Origin: CBDCVN01 sp965223585
GTDB taxonomy: Bacteria; Deinococcota; Deinococci; Deinococcales; Trueperaceae
Length of the DNA: 64,000 nucleotides
Assembly (NCBI GenBank): GCA_965223585.1
Contig: CBDCWW010000015.1
Location: forward strand, 124,001 to 188,000
Direction: 5' to 3'
Of the stretch, positions 25,573 through 34,885 are shown piece after piece. A program made the position numbers and the translations under genes. The stretch's first letter is position 1. Each line of letters starts with the position of its first letter. The notes beneath the pieces are model-generated. The model was not told the DNA's origin, made no database searches, and was given only the letters and a program-made list of their open reading frames with translations.

Positions 25573-26730
25573 ATGTTGAGGTTTTTATCTGCTGGTGAGT
25601 CTCATGGACCTATTTTAACAGTAATGTTAGATGGTGTTCCCTCTGGATTAGAATTAGTGGCTAGTGAACATATTGATCCTTGGTTAAAAAGACGTCAAGG
25701 TGGTTATGGTAGGGGTCGCCGTATGGTTATAGAAAGTGACTCTGCTCAAATCGTAGCTGGTGTTAGAGCTGGTCGTACCACAGGTGCTCCTATAGCTATA
25801 GGCATAGAAAATCGTGATTGGAAAAATTGGACTAGTATAATGTCGGCTGAACCGGGCAATGAACCGCGTAAGAAAGCACTTACTAAAGCAAGACCCGGAC
25901 ATGTGGACTTAGCAGGTGGCATTAAATATGGTCATAAAGACTTAAGAAATGTTTTAGAACGTGCTAGTGCTCGTGAGACTGCTAGCCGAGTAGCAGCAGG
26001 TGCTATTGCTTTACGTATCTTAAATGATTGCGGGATTGAGGGTTGTGCTCGAGTTGTAAACCTAGCTGGTGTGGTTTGTGATGGTGGTATGGACTGGGAC
26101 AATCTAGCTGCACTTGATGAAAGTCCCATTCGCAGTTTTGATGAGCAAGCTCGAGAAAGTATAATCAAACGAATTGATGATGCTAAAGCAAATGGGGACA
26201 CACTAGGTGGAATTATTGAAGCACGATTTCGAGGCGTGCCTATTGGACTTGGTAGCCATACACAATGGGATAGAAAACTAGATGGGCGTTTAGCTCAGGC
26301 AGCTATGAGTATTCAAGCTATGAAGGGTGTAGAAATCGGTGATGGCTGGCAAGGTGCCCTCATACCGGGTTCTTCAGTACATGATGCTATTTATTATGAT
26401 GACAATAAAGGTTATCATCGCCAAACAAACCGTTCAGGTGGTTTAGAGGCGGGTATTACCACTGGTGAAGAGCTAATAGTTCGCGCAGCTATGAAGCCTA
26501 TTGCTACTTTAATGAAGCCCTTACCAACTATAGATGTGGTCAGCAAAGCCCCTGCTGATGCTGCTAGGGAACGTTCCGATACTACAGCTGTGCCAGCAGC
26601 TTCTATAGTACTACTTGCTATGACTGCTTTAGTATTAGCAGATTCTCTAATGGAAAAATTTGGTACCGATACTATAAGGGAGATTAAAGCTGGGCTTAAA
26701 GCACACAAGCAATATGTGAAAGAGTATTAG
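25573..26730 (+). CDS. aroC: Chorismate synthase
   Basis: The 385-residue enzyme converts 5-enolpyruvylshikimate 3-phosphate to chorismate with reduced FMN, the last step of the shikimate pathway. Diagnostic stretches are the start RFLSAGESHGP, RRQGGYGRGRRM, ARPGHVDLAGG, LERASARETASRVAAG, and the end RSDTTAVPAASIV. The length is normal for the family. It opens the operon aroC-aroK-aroB and ends 5 bases before aroK. There is no ribosome-binding site; a -10-like box directly precedes the ATG. Confidence 0.97.
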   Translation: MLRFLSAGESHGPILTVMLDGVPSGLELVASEHIDPWLKRRQGGYGRGRRMVIESDSAQIVAGVRAGRTTGAPIAIGIENRDWKNWTSIMSAEPGNEPRKKALTKARPGHVDLAGGIKYGHKDLRNVLERASARETASRVAAGAIALRILNDCGIEGCARVVNLAGVVCDGGMDWDNLAALDESPIRSFDEQARESIIKRIDDAKANGDTLGGIIEARFRGVPIGLGSHTQWDRKLDGRLAQAAMSIQAMKGVEIGDGWQGALIPGSSVHDAIYYDDNKGYHRQTNRSGGLEAGITTGEELIVRAAMKPIATLMKPLPTIDVVSKAPADAARERSDTTAVPAASIVLLAMTALVLADSLMEKFGTDTIREIKAGLKAHKQYVKEY

Positions 26731-26735
26731 TACCA

Positions 26736-27353
26736 ATGTCAAGGGCAAATCAAATAATTCAAAAACTCACTTTTCACTATCGCTATGCATCTCTTCAGCG
26801 CCCTGTTACATGGGTGGCCTTGATTGGGTTTATGGGGGCAGGTAAAAGTCGCATTGGTTTAGAGCTTTCAAGACGCCTTAGTTTAAACTTTGTAGATACC
26901 GACAAAATTATTGAGAGGGTTGCAGCTATGAGCATACCAAACATTTTTAAACTTTATGGTGAAACCACTTTCAGAAGTTATGAAACGGAAATTATTAGGC
27001 GCTGTACACGTCTCGATGAAGCAGTGATTTCTACAGGGGGAGGAGCAGTTGTTAAAGAAATTAATAGAAAAATGCTTAAAGCTAGGGGTCCAGTAGTTCT
27101 ACTTACTGCTAGCCCTGAAACAACCTATAAACGCACTTGTAACAAGAGAAATCGCCCTTTACTTGATGTTGATAATCCTATAAAACGTATAGGTGAGTTG
27201 ATAGCAGAGCGCCAAAAGTATTATCAAGATGCTGCAAGCTTTACAGTCTCTACAGATGAGCGTAAATCCTATGAGGTTGTTGAAGAGGTTGTCGATAAAT
27301 TACGGCAATGGAAGCAAGAGTTTGATAACTCTAATCAAGTAACTAATGAATAA
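26736..27353 (+). CDS. aroK: Shikimate kinase
   Basis: The 205-residue enzyme phosphorylates shikimate at the 3-OH using ATP in the cytosol. Seen are the P-loop GFMGAGKS, the shikimate-binding VDTDKIIE, the Arg in TTFRSYE, STGGGAV, and the lid RNRPLLD. About 25 extra residues precede the usual start, and an internal start is possible. It overlaps aroB by 8 bases, so translation is coupled. Confidence 0.95.
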   Translation: MSRANQIIQKLTFHYRYASLQRPVTWVALIGFMGAGKSRIGLELSRRLSLNFVDTDKIIERVAAMSIPNIFKLYGETTFRSYETEIIRRCTRLDEAVISTGGGAVVKEINRKMLKARGPVVLLTASPETTYKRTCNKRNRPLLDVDNPIKRIGELIAERQKYYQDAASFTVSTDERKSYEVVEEVVDKLRQWKQEFDNSNQVTNE

Positions 27354-28410
27354 ATTAATTGTCAAAGTAAATCCACCTTGTCCTATACTTTTTTCTTCAG
27401 GATTATTAAATAAGTTAGCTGAGCATATTCCTGAAAAAAAGCTAGCTATTATCACAGATAGCAATGTTGGCCCACTTTATGGAGAAGAACTTAAAGCAAG
27501 CTTAGAAAATACAAAACAAGTTAAGCTTTACACTGTAAAAGCAGGAGAGGAAAGTAAGTCACTAGGAAAGTTTGGGGAACTTTTAAGACAAATGATCTGT
27601 GATGGCTTTGACCGTAAAGGGGCTGTCTTGGCACTTGGTGGAGGTGTAGTTGGTGACTTGGCAGGCTTTGTGGCAGCAAGTTACTATAGGGGCATAGCTT
27701 TCTACCAGTGCCCCACAAGTTTGTTAGCTATGGTTGATGCTAGTATAGGCGGTAAAACAGGAGTTAATGTACCTGAAGGTAAAAACTTAGTGGGGGCTTT
27801 TTGGCAACCTAAGGGAGTCTTTATTGATGTAGATGTACTTAGAACCTTGCCTGAACAAGAATTTAAGCATGGGGCAGTAGAACTTTTTAAACATGGGCTT
27901 TTAGCAGATGAAAGCATTATAGACGATGTAAGTTCTGCAGAATTTCACCTTGCTGGTGACAGTGATTTTCTTATTGATTTGATTGCTCGAGCAGCCAAAG
28001 TAAAAGTAGATATAGTAAACCAAGATGAACGCGAAGCAGGTGTAAGGGCACATCTAAACTTAGGGCATACCTTGGCCCATGCGCTTGAGTCGTACACTAA
28101 ACATGGTATTTCTCATGGCGAGGCAGTAGCTTATGGTCTAGTATTTGCTGCTAAGCTATCTGCCTTATATGGTTTTGCCGATGAAACTAAGCGGGTACTA
28201 GACTTTTGGCACTGGGTGAAGCCTAGGCCCTTAGCGGTTAAGACATTTGCAGAGTTAGTACCTCATATTAATAGAGACAAAAAGCATTATGGTGGCAAAC
28301 AATATTGGATTCTACTAGAAAAACTAGGTAACCCAATCATTGTAAGTGATGTAAATTTAGAGTTTGAAAAAGCATGGCAATATCTTTTAGAGGTTTGTAA
28401 GCAGGGGTGA
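27346..28410 (+). CDS. aroB: 3-dehydroquinate synthase
   Basis: The 354-residue NAD- and metal-dependent enzyme cyclises DAHP to 3-dehydroquinate, the second step of the shikimate pathway. Motifs include KAGEESKSL, LGGGVVGDLAGFVAA, PTSLLAMVDASIGGKTGVN, the metal-binding Glu in HGAVELFKHG, and His residues in NLGHTLAHALE and GISHGEAVAYG. All catalytic residues appear present. It overlaps aroK and is followed 7 bases later by the frame of the next gene. Confidence 0.96.
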   Translation: MNKLIVKVNPPCPILFSSGLLNKLAEHIPEKKLAIITDSNVGPLYGEELKASLENTKQVKLYTVKAGEESKSLGKFGELLRQMICDGFDRKGAVLALGGGVVGDLAGFVAASYYRGIAFYQCPTSLLAMVDASIGGKTGVNVPEGKNLVGAFWQPKGVFIDVDVLRTLPEQEFKHGAVELFKHGLLADESIIDDVSSAEFHLAGDSDFLIDLIARAAKVKVDIVNQDEREAGVRAHLNLGHTLAHALESYTKHGISHGEAVAYGLVFAAKLSALYGFADETKRVLDFWHWVKPRPLAVKTFAELVPHINRDKKHYGGKQYWILLEKLGNPIIVSDVNLEFEKAWQYLLEVCKQG

Positions 28411-28468
28411 AAAGCTTATGCTATATTTTGCTAGCCTAGTAGGTAGCTTTGTTATACTATCAAACAAC

Positions 28469-31177
28469 ATGCGCACAGTAACAGTATTTCTTTTTGTTTT
28501 TTTTATACTAACCTTTACTTTTGCTACTCAAGAAATTGTGGCTCCAAGGGTACGGGTTCTCTATGATAATCCTGAAATGGCTGAATATGCCCAACAAGTT
28601 GCCTTTGAAGCTGAGAGGGCCTTAGATGTTCTAGTTCCTCTTTTCAAATTTCAACCGCGCACAATTACTTTTATTTTACAAGAAAATAGTGATTTTTATA
28701 ATGCTAGGGAACTTTCTCTTCCCCATTTAAAGGTACTAGTACGTCCCCTCTTCCCTACTGAAGCCCACTTAGGACTCCGTGCCCAGAGTGACCTTTATCA
28801 CTTAATTATTCATGAGCTTACTCATGGTGTTCAAACAACCTATACCTTAAGTAAACCTAACGAAGAAATAGTAAAGGCTAAAGAAAGTGGATTTCTAAGT
28901 CCCGGTGGGGTAGCTTCTTTACCACCAGCTTGGTTTTTAGAGGGCATAGCAGTATGGGTAGAGTCAACTTTTACTGAAGGTGGGCGTAACGGTGACGCTC
29001 TAACTACAGGTATTCTGGAAACACTTGCTTTAGATGACAAATTACCTACTTTAACAGAAGTTGGGTTGGCTACTTATAGTTCTTGGCCGGGAGGGGATGC
29101 TCGCTATCTTTTAGGTGGATCTTTTGTAGAGTATTTGGCAAATACTCATGGTTTTGAAGCAATTCTAGCTACCTTACAAAATTATAATCGGGGGGGGCTT
29201 ATTGGTGGGTTTCTAAAAGACTTTTCTACTGCTTGGGAGCAGGCAAAAGGCTCGAGCTTAAACGACGAGTGGCTAGCATGGCAAGAAGCACTTAAAACTA
29301 AAGCACAAACTAGGGCTGAAGATTCTTATGAAGGGAAAATAATTAAAGGCAGTGGAAATTGGCGTACACGTAGCCCTGTTGTAAGCCCTGAGGGAACTAG
29401 ATTAGCATGGGTAGCTTGGCCACACATTGTATTTGCTAATATTTATCAAGATGAAGAAGGAAATGTTAACCTTAGAGAATCTAAAAGGGTTATCAGTGAA
29501 CGTGTTCCTAATAAACTTAACTGGCTTAATGAAGATACGCTAGTCTATACACGCTTTATACCAAGTGTGGGAGGGGATTTTTCAGAGCTTTTTAGTGTCG
29601 ATGTAAATACAGGAAAAGAAGAACAACTTACCCCTAGTGGTACTAGAGTACGTTTACCAACAGTAACACCAAATGGATGTGTTTTATTGGTAAATGATAT
29701 TGCGTTTAACTCGAGCTTACTAAAATGGTGTCAAGGAACACTAACCACCCTCTGGCAAGCACCTAAAGAAGTTCACATTTTGAGTAGCGCAGTAAATCAG
29801 CGAGGTCAAATAGCACTAAGCCTCTGGCAAAGGGGCTTTACCGATATAGCCCTACTAAATACAGTCACTGGCGAGCTTAATTACCTTAGTCAAGATGCCG
29901 CTCAAGATTTAGAGCCTACTTGGACTTCAGATAATGCCATTGTTTTTCGCTCTGATCGCCACATAGATCAGGGAGAACAAGGAGCTTTTGATCTCTATAA
30001 ACTTGATATAAACACAAATACCTTAACTAGATTAACCCGTAGTTTTGGTGGCACTTTTCAACCTAATGTCTCTACTTGGGGAATTTGGCATAGCACTATG
30101 ACAAGCAAAGGTTCTACAATTGCCCTCTTAGAAGACACTCTGTCTGAAGAAGTTAGTCTTGAACGTAGTAATCTTCCTGCTATTATAGAAAAGCAACAAT
30201 TCCCAGTTCGCCCTTATAACCCCTTACCTAGTCTTGTTCCTTATGCAGTGGTACCTAGTCACCTTGACTTCGATATGGATGAACTCAATCTTTCTAGCAT
30301 TGATTTTACTGTAGGAGCAACACTTTTAGCTGAAGACATAACTGAAAGACATCGCTATAATGTAAATGCAGGTTACAGCAACTTTCACCGTGGGCATCTT
30401 AACGGTGGATTTGGCTATGCAAGATATGCTTATACTTTCCAACCGTCAGTATTAGGAGCCTTCAGAGGCCCTAGGCTTAGTTTACAGCTTGGGTTATGGC
30501 CTCATAATGTACATCGTAGAACATATATTGATCGCAATGGTAACGTTTTTAAGGAAACTGCTTTGGGAGCAAAAGGTACCTTTGAATTCTTTGTACCCTT
30601 AGATAGGTGGGTAGGCTATAGTCGTTTAAGTGCAGGGCTTTTACATCTAGAGTCACTTGATGAATTTAGGTTTGATGGTAGAGCAAGCTTCCTTATTTCA
30701 CAGCAACGCCGCGATAGATGGGGGCACGGTACTAGAGGGTTACGTTTTATAACGCATGGTATATGGAGTGCAGCACCTGATAGACCCTCTTATGGTGCTT
30801 GGGGAATTGTAAGCTACTATCAATCTTTAGCACCAATTAAGCTGCCCGGCACACTAGAACTTTATGCTCAAGGTGGTTATAGACCTAGTCAACCAATCCC
30901 CATAACAATTGACAGTGAATATAACGGCTTGGCAAGCCTAGGCTACCGCTATACCCAACCAATAAAATGGCGTTATGGTGATGGTCTTTATGCCTTAGAA
31001 CGTATTAACTTTACACCACGTTTACGCTCTTGGGTTGATGATGATTTTAATGTAGGCGCAGACCTAAGTATTGGTTTAGATACTGTTATTAACTATATGG
31101 GAGCAGTGAGTTTTAGTGGTACTTTTGGTTATGCAGAGGACTTCTGGTACCGCTTTGGCGTAGGGCTATCTTTTTAA
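28469..31177 (+). CDS. Exported peptidase MA-like / beta-propeller / beta-barrel protein
   Basis: I prefer the ATG at 28469 (902 residues) over 28418, because it gives a clean signal peptide (MRTVTVFLFVFFILTFTF...) and lies just after a TATACT box. Residues about 35-270 form a gluzincin-type domain with HELTHGV (HExxH) and a downstream Glu-rich helix. Residues about 290-590 contain WD40/TolB-like propeller blades (VVSPEGTRLAWVAWP, LNWLNEDTLVYT, FRSDRH). The last 280 residues alternate aromatic strands and end in Phe (WYRFGVGLSF), typical of an outer-membrane beta-barrel. So it is probably a surface or periplasmic protease anchored in the outer membrane. It follows aroB closely, but shared function with the aro genes is not obvious. 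Confidence 0.78.
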   Translation: MRTVTVFLFVFFILTFTFATQEIVAPRVRVLYDNPEMAEYAQQVAFEAERALDVLVPLFKFQPRTITFILQENSDFYNARELSLPHLKVLVRPLFPTEAHLGLRAQSDLYHLIIHELTHGVQTTYTLSKPNEEIVKAKESGFLSPGGVASLPPAWFLEGIAVWVESTFTEGGRNGDALTTGILETLALDDKLPTLTEVGLATYSSWPGGDARYLLGGSFVEYLANTHGFEAILATLQNYNRGGLIGGFLKDFSTAWEQAKGSSLNDEWLAWQEALKTKAQTRAEDSYEGKIIKGSGNWRTRSPVVSPEGTRLAWVAWPHIVFANIYQDEEGNVNLRESKRVISERVPNKLNWLNEDTLVYTRFIPSVGGDFSELFSVDVNTGKEEQLTPSGTRVRLPTVTPNGCVLLVNDIAFNSSLLKWCQGTLTTLWQAPKEVHILSSAVNQRGQIALSLWQRGFTDIALLNTVTGELNYLSQDAAQDLEPTWTSDNAIVFRSDRHIDQGEQGAFDLYKLDINTNTLTRLTRSFGGTFQPNVSTWGIWHSTMTSKGSTIALLEDTLSEEVSLERSNLPAIIEKQQFPVRPYNPLPSLVPYAVVPSHLDFDMDELNLSSIDFTVGATLLAEDITERHRYNVNAGYSNFHRGHLNGGFGYARYAYTFQPSVLGAFRGPRLSLQLGLWPHNVHRRTYIDRNGNVFKETALGAKGTFEFFVPLDRWVGYSRLSAGLLHLESLDEFRFDGRASFLISQQRRDRWGHGTRGLRFITHGIWSAAPDRPSYGAWGIVSYYQSLAPIKLPGTLELYAQGGYRPSQPIPITIDSEYNGLASLGYRYTQPIKWRYGDGLYALERINFTPRLRSWVDDDFNVGADLSIGLDTVINYMGAVSFSGTFGYAEDFWYRFGVGLSF

Positions 31178-32553
31178 TTAAGCACTCTTATATTACCACC
31201 TATCATTTCCATTGCCCGACCCATATAGCCTTGCAAAATAACTTGCCAAGTTTCATGCATTGGCATGTGTGAAAGTGCAGCTCTAGCATGTAAAGTAATC
31301 CTACTAGGTTCTTTAAAACCTTGTTTGACAAGAGTATCGGCAATCATAGTATGAGCTAGAAGCCAGTTTTTATCACCCTTTTGAGTTTCACTTAAGGCTT
31401 TTTCAAAGTGAGTTATAGCTTCGTCATATTGATAGCGAGCACAAGCAATTTGACCCAATAATAAACAAGACTTTAAGCCTTCACCTTGTTTCAAAGCCTC
31501 TTTGGCACAGTACTCAGCCTCAGTTAAATGCCCTAGATGATAGTTAATTTCACCTAAGTCAGTTAAAGCTTGAAAAGACATATTATAAGTATTATCTTTC
31601 ACAACATCTTCTAGTAAACTTTTGGCCTCGAGATAATTTTTCTCAGACATTAGTGCAAAGGCATACTCGTGCTTTACAAAGCTTTTCATTGCCTTAGACT
31701 CCTTAATTGCTTTTCTAAAATAAGTGAATGCTTGCTTAGTTTTACCAATAAGCATACAGCTTTGTGCTAAAGACAGATATATTTCTAAAGTGTTTTCAAA
31801 ATAGTCTGCTAAATTTTGTGCTGCTCCAAGTTCATTAAAAGCAGTTTCAAAGTCACCCTGCTTTAAAGCTATTTGTCCCTTTATAAGATAGAAGTGCGCT
31901 CTCTCAGATTTATTCAAAGCTCTAACTTCAATGTTGGTTAGGGCATTTAGAGAGTATAAGATTTGGTCTGCTTTTAACCAACAACTTGCTAAATTTAAAA
32001 ACACTTGCTGAGACTCTAAGGCTTGGCCCAATTTCACAGCTTGCTCAAAAGCTTTTGTTGCTTCTACAAATTGTCCTAGAGATTGATAAGTTTCCCCTAA
32101 AAGTAGGTAGTGACGTGACTTTTGACGTTGAGATAAGTTTTCTACTACAACACTATCAAGTACTGCTAAGACTATGTTAAGTGAGCCAGTTGCAAAGAGT
32201 GCTCGAGCAGCATGGTAACGACTTAAGCCACTTTGAGTTTTAGCTACTTTGAGTGCTCCTTGGATAACTTCTGCTGAAGATCTACCTTCATAAGCAGAAA
32301 ATTCCCAGTAAAGAGCTTGATAAAGGGGGTTATTTATAATACTTGGACTTGCTTGAGAGATTTCAGCTAAGTGGGAAAGGCCACGTTTAAGCCCATCTTT
32401 ACCTTTAAGGGCTTGTAAGGTAGCTAGATAAAGGCCATGTTTAATTACTAGGTTGTCCTCGAGTGAATCATTGCCAAGTAGTTCTTGTGCTTTATGTTTT
32501 TGTAAAGGTGGGTTTTTACTTAGAGTTTCTGTTGTTATCTGTTCAGCTATCAT
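31174..32553 (-). CDS. TPR-repeat protein
   Basis: The 459-residue protein is built of helical pairs with TPR spacing from about residue 100 to 430 (e.g. LLLGETYQSLGQFVEATKAF, LAQSCMLIGKTKQAFTYF, LGEINYHLGHLTEAEY). There is no signal peptide or membrane helix, so it is cytosolic. TPRs mediate protein contacts; partners are unknown. A GAAGGGAA site precedes the ATG. The stop overlaps that of the convergent barrel gene by a few bases. Confidence 0.82.
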   Translation of the reverse strand: MIAEQITTETLSKNPPLQKHKAQELLGNDSLEDNLVIKHGLYLATLQALKGKDGLKRGLSHLAEISQASPSIINNPLYQALYWEFSAYEGRSSAEVIQGALKVAKTQSGLSRYHAARALFATGSLNIVLAVLDSVVVENLSQRQKSRHYLLLGETYQSLGQFVEATKAFEQAVKLGQALESQQVFLNLASCWLKADQILYSLNALTNIEVRALNKSERAHFYLIKGQIALKQGDFETAFNELGAAQNLADYFENTLEIYLSLAQSCMLIGKTKQAFTYFRKAIKESKAMKSFVKHEYAFALMSEKNYLEAKSLLEDVVKDNTYNMSFQALTDLGEINYHLGHLTEAEYCAKEALKQGEGLKSCLLLGQIACARYQYDEAITHFEKALSETQKGDKNWLLAHTMIADTLVKQGFKEPSRITLHARAALSHMPMHETWQVILQGYMGRAMEMIGGNIRVLN

Positions 32554-32755
32554 AAAGTTCCCTTCGGCCTAGGTATTACCTAGTACCGTCATGTTGCTTG
32601 TAGCTTATCGAAGGGGTGTTATGGTGCTATCAGATAAAGGTTGCGAGGTGTTTCCAATATGTTTATGAAAAGAACTTGTTAATTAATCATTTGCGATGTA
32701 GGTGTTATTAATTACTAGGCAATGCTCCTTTGGCCCTTAAACGTTACCCGCACGA

Positions 32756-32783
32756 GTAGAGACGCAATTAATCGCGTCTCTAC
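32756..32783. repeat. GTAGAGACGC palindromic repeat, possible terminator
   Basis: GTAGAGACGC (32756-32765), an 8-base loop AATTAATC, and GCGTCTCTAC (32774-32783) form a perfect 10-bp stem. It lies 23 bases downstream of the trypsin-like gene stop on the minus strand. A degenerate copy sits at 34862-34885. This motif type is common as a dispersed repeat in other bacteria such as cyanobacteria. Confidence 0.7.
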
Positions 32784-32805
32784 TTTAGACTAGTTACAGC
32801 AATCC

Positions 32806-34629
32806 TTATTCGGATCTATTACCTACATCTTGAACACGGTAGTAAAGAGTAGAAGAACATTTTTTGTTGCTTTGCCAAGTTTTGTAACCTGTTGATGCTA
32901 CTGGTTTGATTTCAATGTTCCATTTGCCTACCCAATCATCAGGATTACCGTTGTCTTTGTCCTTCATTTTGCCAGTAATATTAATTGGGTGATCATCTCC
33001 ATCATAACGTAACGTTTTTGTTATAGACTTATTGATTTCTAATTTTTCATTGTTACGTATTTCTACATTATTGTATGTGTAGAGCCTTGTTCCTTCAACG
33101 TCAAAATGGCCATACATATCTCCTGGCCCGGGAGTGTCACAATCACTATGTACTTTTACATACCTCAAGGTGATTTTTATTCTATCACCCACTTTTTGAA
33201 GGTTGTGAACTCTTAAATTCCCTAAATCCGTCTGAATATTTTGAATGGGGCTGAATGTACCACGAAGGTATGTACCATTTGACCTACTATAATTGTGACC
33301 TGCCCAATTGATGCCTTTAAGTCCACGTATATGACCAACGCCTGAAATGTAACGATAATCATATGCAGCAGAACCACTGTCGCCCTGCCATACCCACCCA
33401 TGGGTATTATTAGTTGCTTTAACGCGGCTTTGGCATTTATAAAGAACGTCAAACCCTTCTACTTGTACAGGTACATCTACGCAGGTTGCATAGATTTCAC
33501 CCATAGTTTTACCTGTAGTACGACCTACTTTCCATACATTTTCCCCACTTATAGGGTTGGATTTTAAATTTATGTACTTTGTGCCTGTCCTAAGAAGACT
33601 ACCATATGATGTATTAGCAATGGCTCCTAATTGACTTGTAACATCATCATCAATCCTTATGAAAGCAGCATCTGCCCAGCGAAAGAAACCACCACCGTTT
33701 GGGTACATTGGTGCTTCAGCATATTCATACCCTACATAGCCAGCCGCTTGATAAAAACGTTTTCTAAGAAAACTAGCAATACTAAATTGGCTTCTGGTAC
33801 AATGAGAATTGGTTACAAAGCCACGCACTCCTGATCTGATAGCGATAAACCCAAGGGTACAAGCACCACGTTGGTAAGCTTTTATTTCTAAACCTCCAAC
33901 AAGTGGTCTTTGTAGGGAACGAAGATGTTCAGGTGGCAAGCCGTTTGTTAAGTTGCCTGTCGTTTCTAATGGTGATGCTAAAAACTTTGTTTCCTCATCA
34001 ATTTCTACAACTAGAGCTTCTTCAGGAAGTTGTAAGGTACTGAGTTTACTATTAACTTCATTTGCTGCAGCTTGATCTTCAGCACCAATTGTAAGATTAT
34101 TATTAACCTCATTAACATCTAGGGAAGTAACGCCTTTAATTTGCCACACTATTGGTTCTACTTGCTTTTTCCAATCCAACAACTGAATAAAGCTGTATCT
34201 AACAGGAACTAATTCCATACCTTTGCTAGGTTCAGAAAGGTTCTGAATACTCAACTCATCACCCTCAGTAAGAATTTTAAGATCTTCCTCACTAAGCAAA
34301 TCATAAAGAATGTTACTATCAAATACTTCTGTAATTGCTTTTTCTGCTATTAAAGCTTGAGTTGCCAATGATTGAGGACTCAAATCATTGGTTGCAACAG
34401 CTACATTTAGTTTGCCATCTTTATAATAGAGACCAGCAAAGTTTTCCATATATTCACTAGCCATCAGGAACTCTTCATCTAGAGTCATAGGGGTTTGTTC
34501 ACTACCTTCTTGAACCAAAGCAACATTATCACCATCACCTTCGTTACTAGGTATAGAAGTATTTTGACAGGCGTTCAGGATTAAAAATCCTAAAACTCCA
34601 AAGAGGATTGCTTTTAAAGTTTTGTACAT
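32806..34629 (-). CDS. Trypsin-like serine protease lipoprotein
   Basis: The 607-residue protein has a lipobox (LILNAC, Cys21). A propeptide-like region (about 45-235) comes before a chymotrypsin-fold domain with His276 (TNSHC), Asp320 (WADAAF) and Ser418 (GDSGS). The fold and the position of the triad resemble alpha-lytic-protease-like S1 enzymes, which often need a propeptide to fold. The last 150 residues are beta-rich and may be a binding domain (TLRYVKVHSDCDTPG). It is likely to act outside the cytoplasm, tethered by lipid. A strong promoter lies 150 bases upstream, and AAGGAGAA precedes the ATG. Confidence 0.86.
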   Translation of the reverse strand: MYKTLKAILFGVLGFLILNACQNTSIPSNEGDGDNVALVQEGSEQTPMTLDEEFLMASEYMENFAGLYYKDGKLNVAVATNDLSPQSLATQALIAEKAITEVFDSNILYDLLSEEDLKILTEGDELSIQNLSEPSKGMELVPVRYSFIQLLDWKKQVEPIVWQIKGVTSLDVNEVNNNLTIGAEDQAAANEVNSKLSTLQLPEEALVVEIDEETKFLASPLETTGNLTNGLPPEHLRSLQRPLVGGLEIKAYQRGACTLGFIAIRSGVRGFVTNSHCTRSQFSIASFLRKRFYQAAGYVGYEYAEAPMYPNGGGFFRWADAAFIRIDDDVTSQLGAIANTSYGSLLRTGTKYINLKSNPISGENVWKVGRTTGKTMGEIYATCVDVPVQVEGFDVLYKCQSRVKATNNTHGWVWQGDSGSAAYDYRYISGVGHIRGLKGINWAGHNYSRSNGTYLRGTFSPIQNIQTDLGNLRVHNLQKVGDRIKITLRYVKVHSDCDTPGPGDMYGHFDVEGTRLYTYNNVEIRNNEKLEINKSITKTLRYDGDDHPINITGKMKDKDNGNPDDWVGKWNIEIKPVASTGYKTWQSNKKCSSTLYYRVQDVGNRSE

Positions 34630-34780
34630 TTCTCCTTACCTTTCTTTATCTAAAGTAATTTCTATGGCATAATATTTAAGTTCTTAATACATTCTTCAAT
34701 GCTGCTAACATTTAGAAGCTGTTTCTTTTACGATACTTACAATTTCACTTTAGCTTCCAAATACTTACTAAATATAAATA

Positions 34781-34810
34781 AGTATACATTTACTCAAGGT
34801 TCTTTGTCAA
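34781..34810 (-). promoter_or_regulatory. Sigma70-like promoter of the trypsin-like lipoprotein gene
   Basis: Minus strand: TTGACA (34810-34805), 18 bases, TATACT (34786-34781). It is the best -35/-10 match in the window. The expected start near 34774 leaves a leader of about 145 bases before the ATG at 34629. Confidence 0.65.
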
Positions 34811-34861
34811 TATGCCTTTCGGGAAAATGAAAACTATTGTTGCAGAGAGCAAATAGCAGCA

Positions 34862-34885
34862 AGATGCGATTAATCACATCTCTAC
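34862..34885. repeat. Degenerate GTAGAGAYG palindromic repeat overlapping a stop codon
   Basis: AGATGCGATTAATCACATCT followed by CTAC is a diverged copy of the repeat at 32756-32783 (arms AGATG/CATCT with GATTAATC in the centre). Its outer edge supplies the TAG stop (34884-34882) of the long adhesin gene on the minus strand. Confidence 0.65.
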
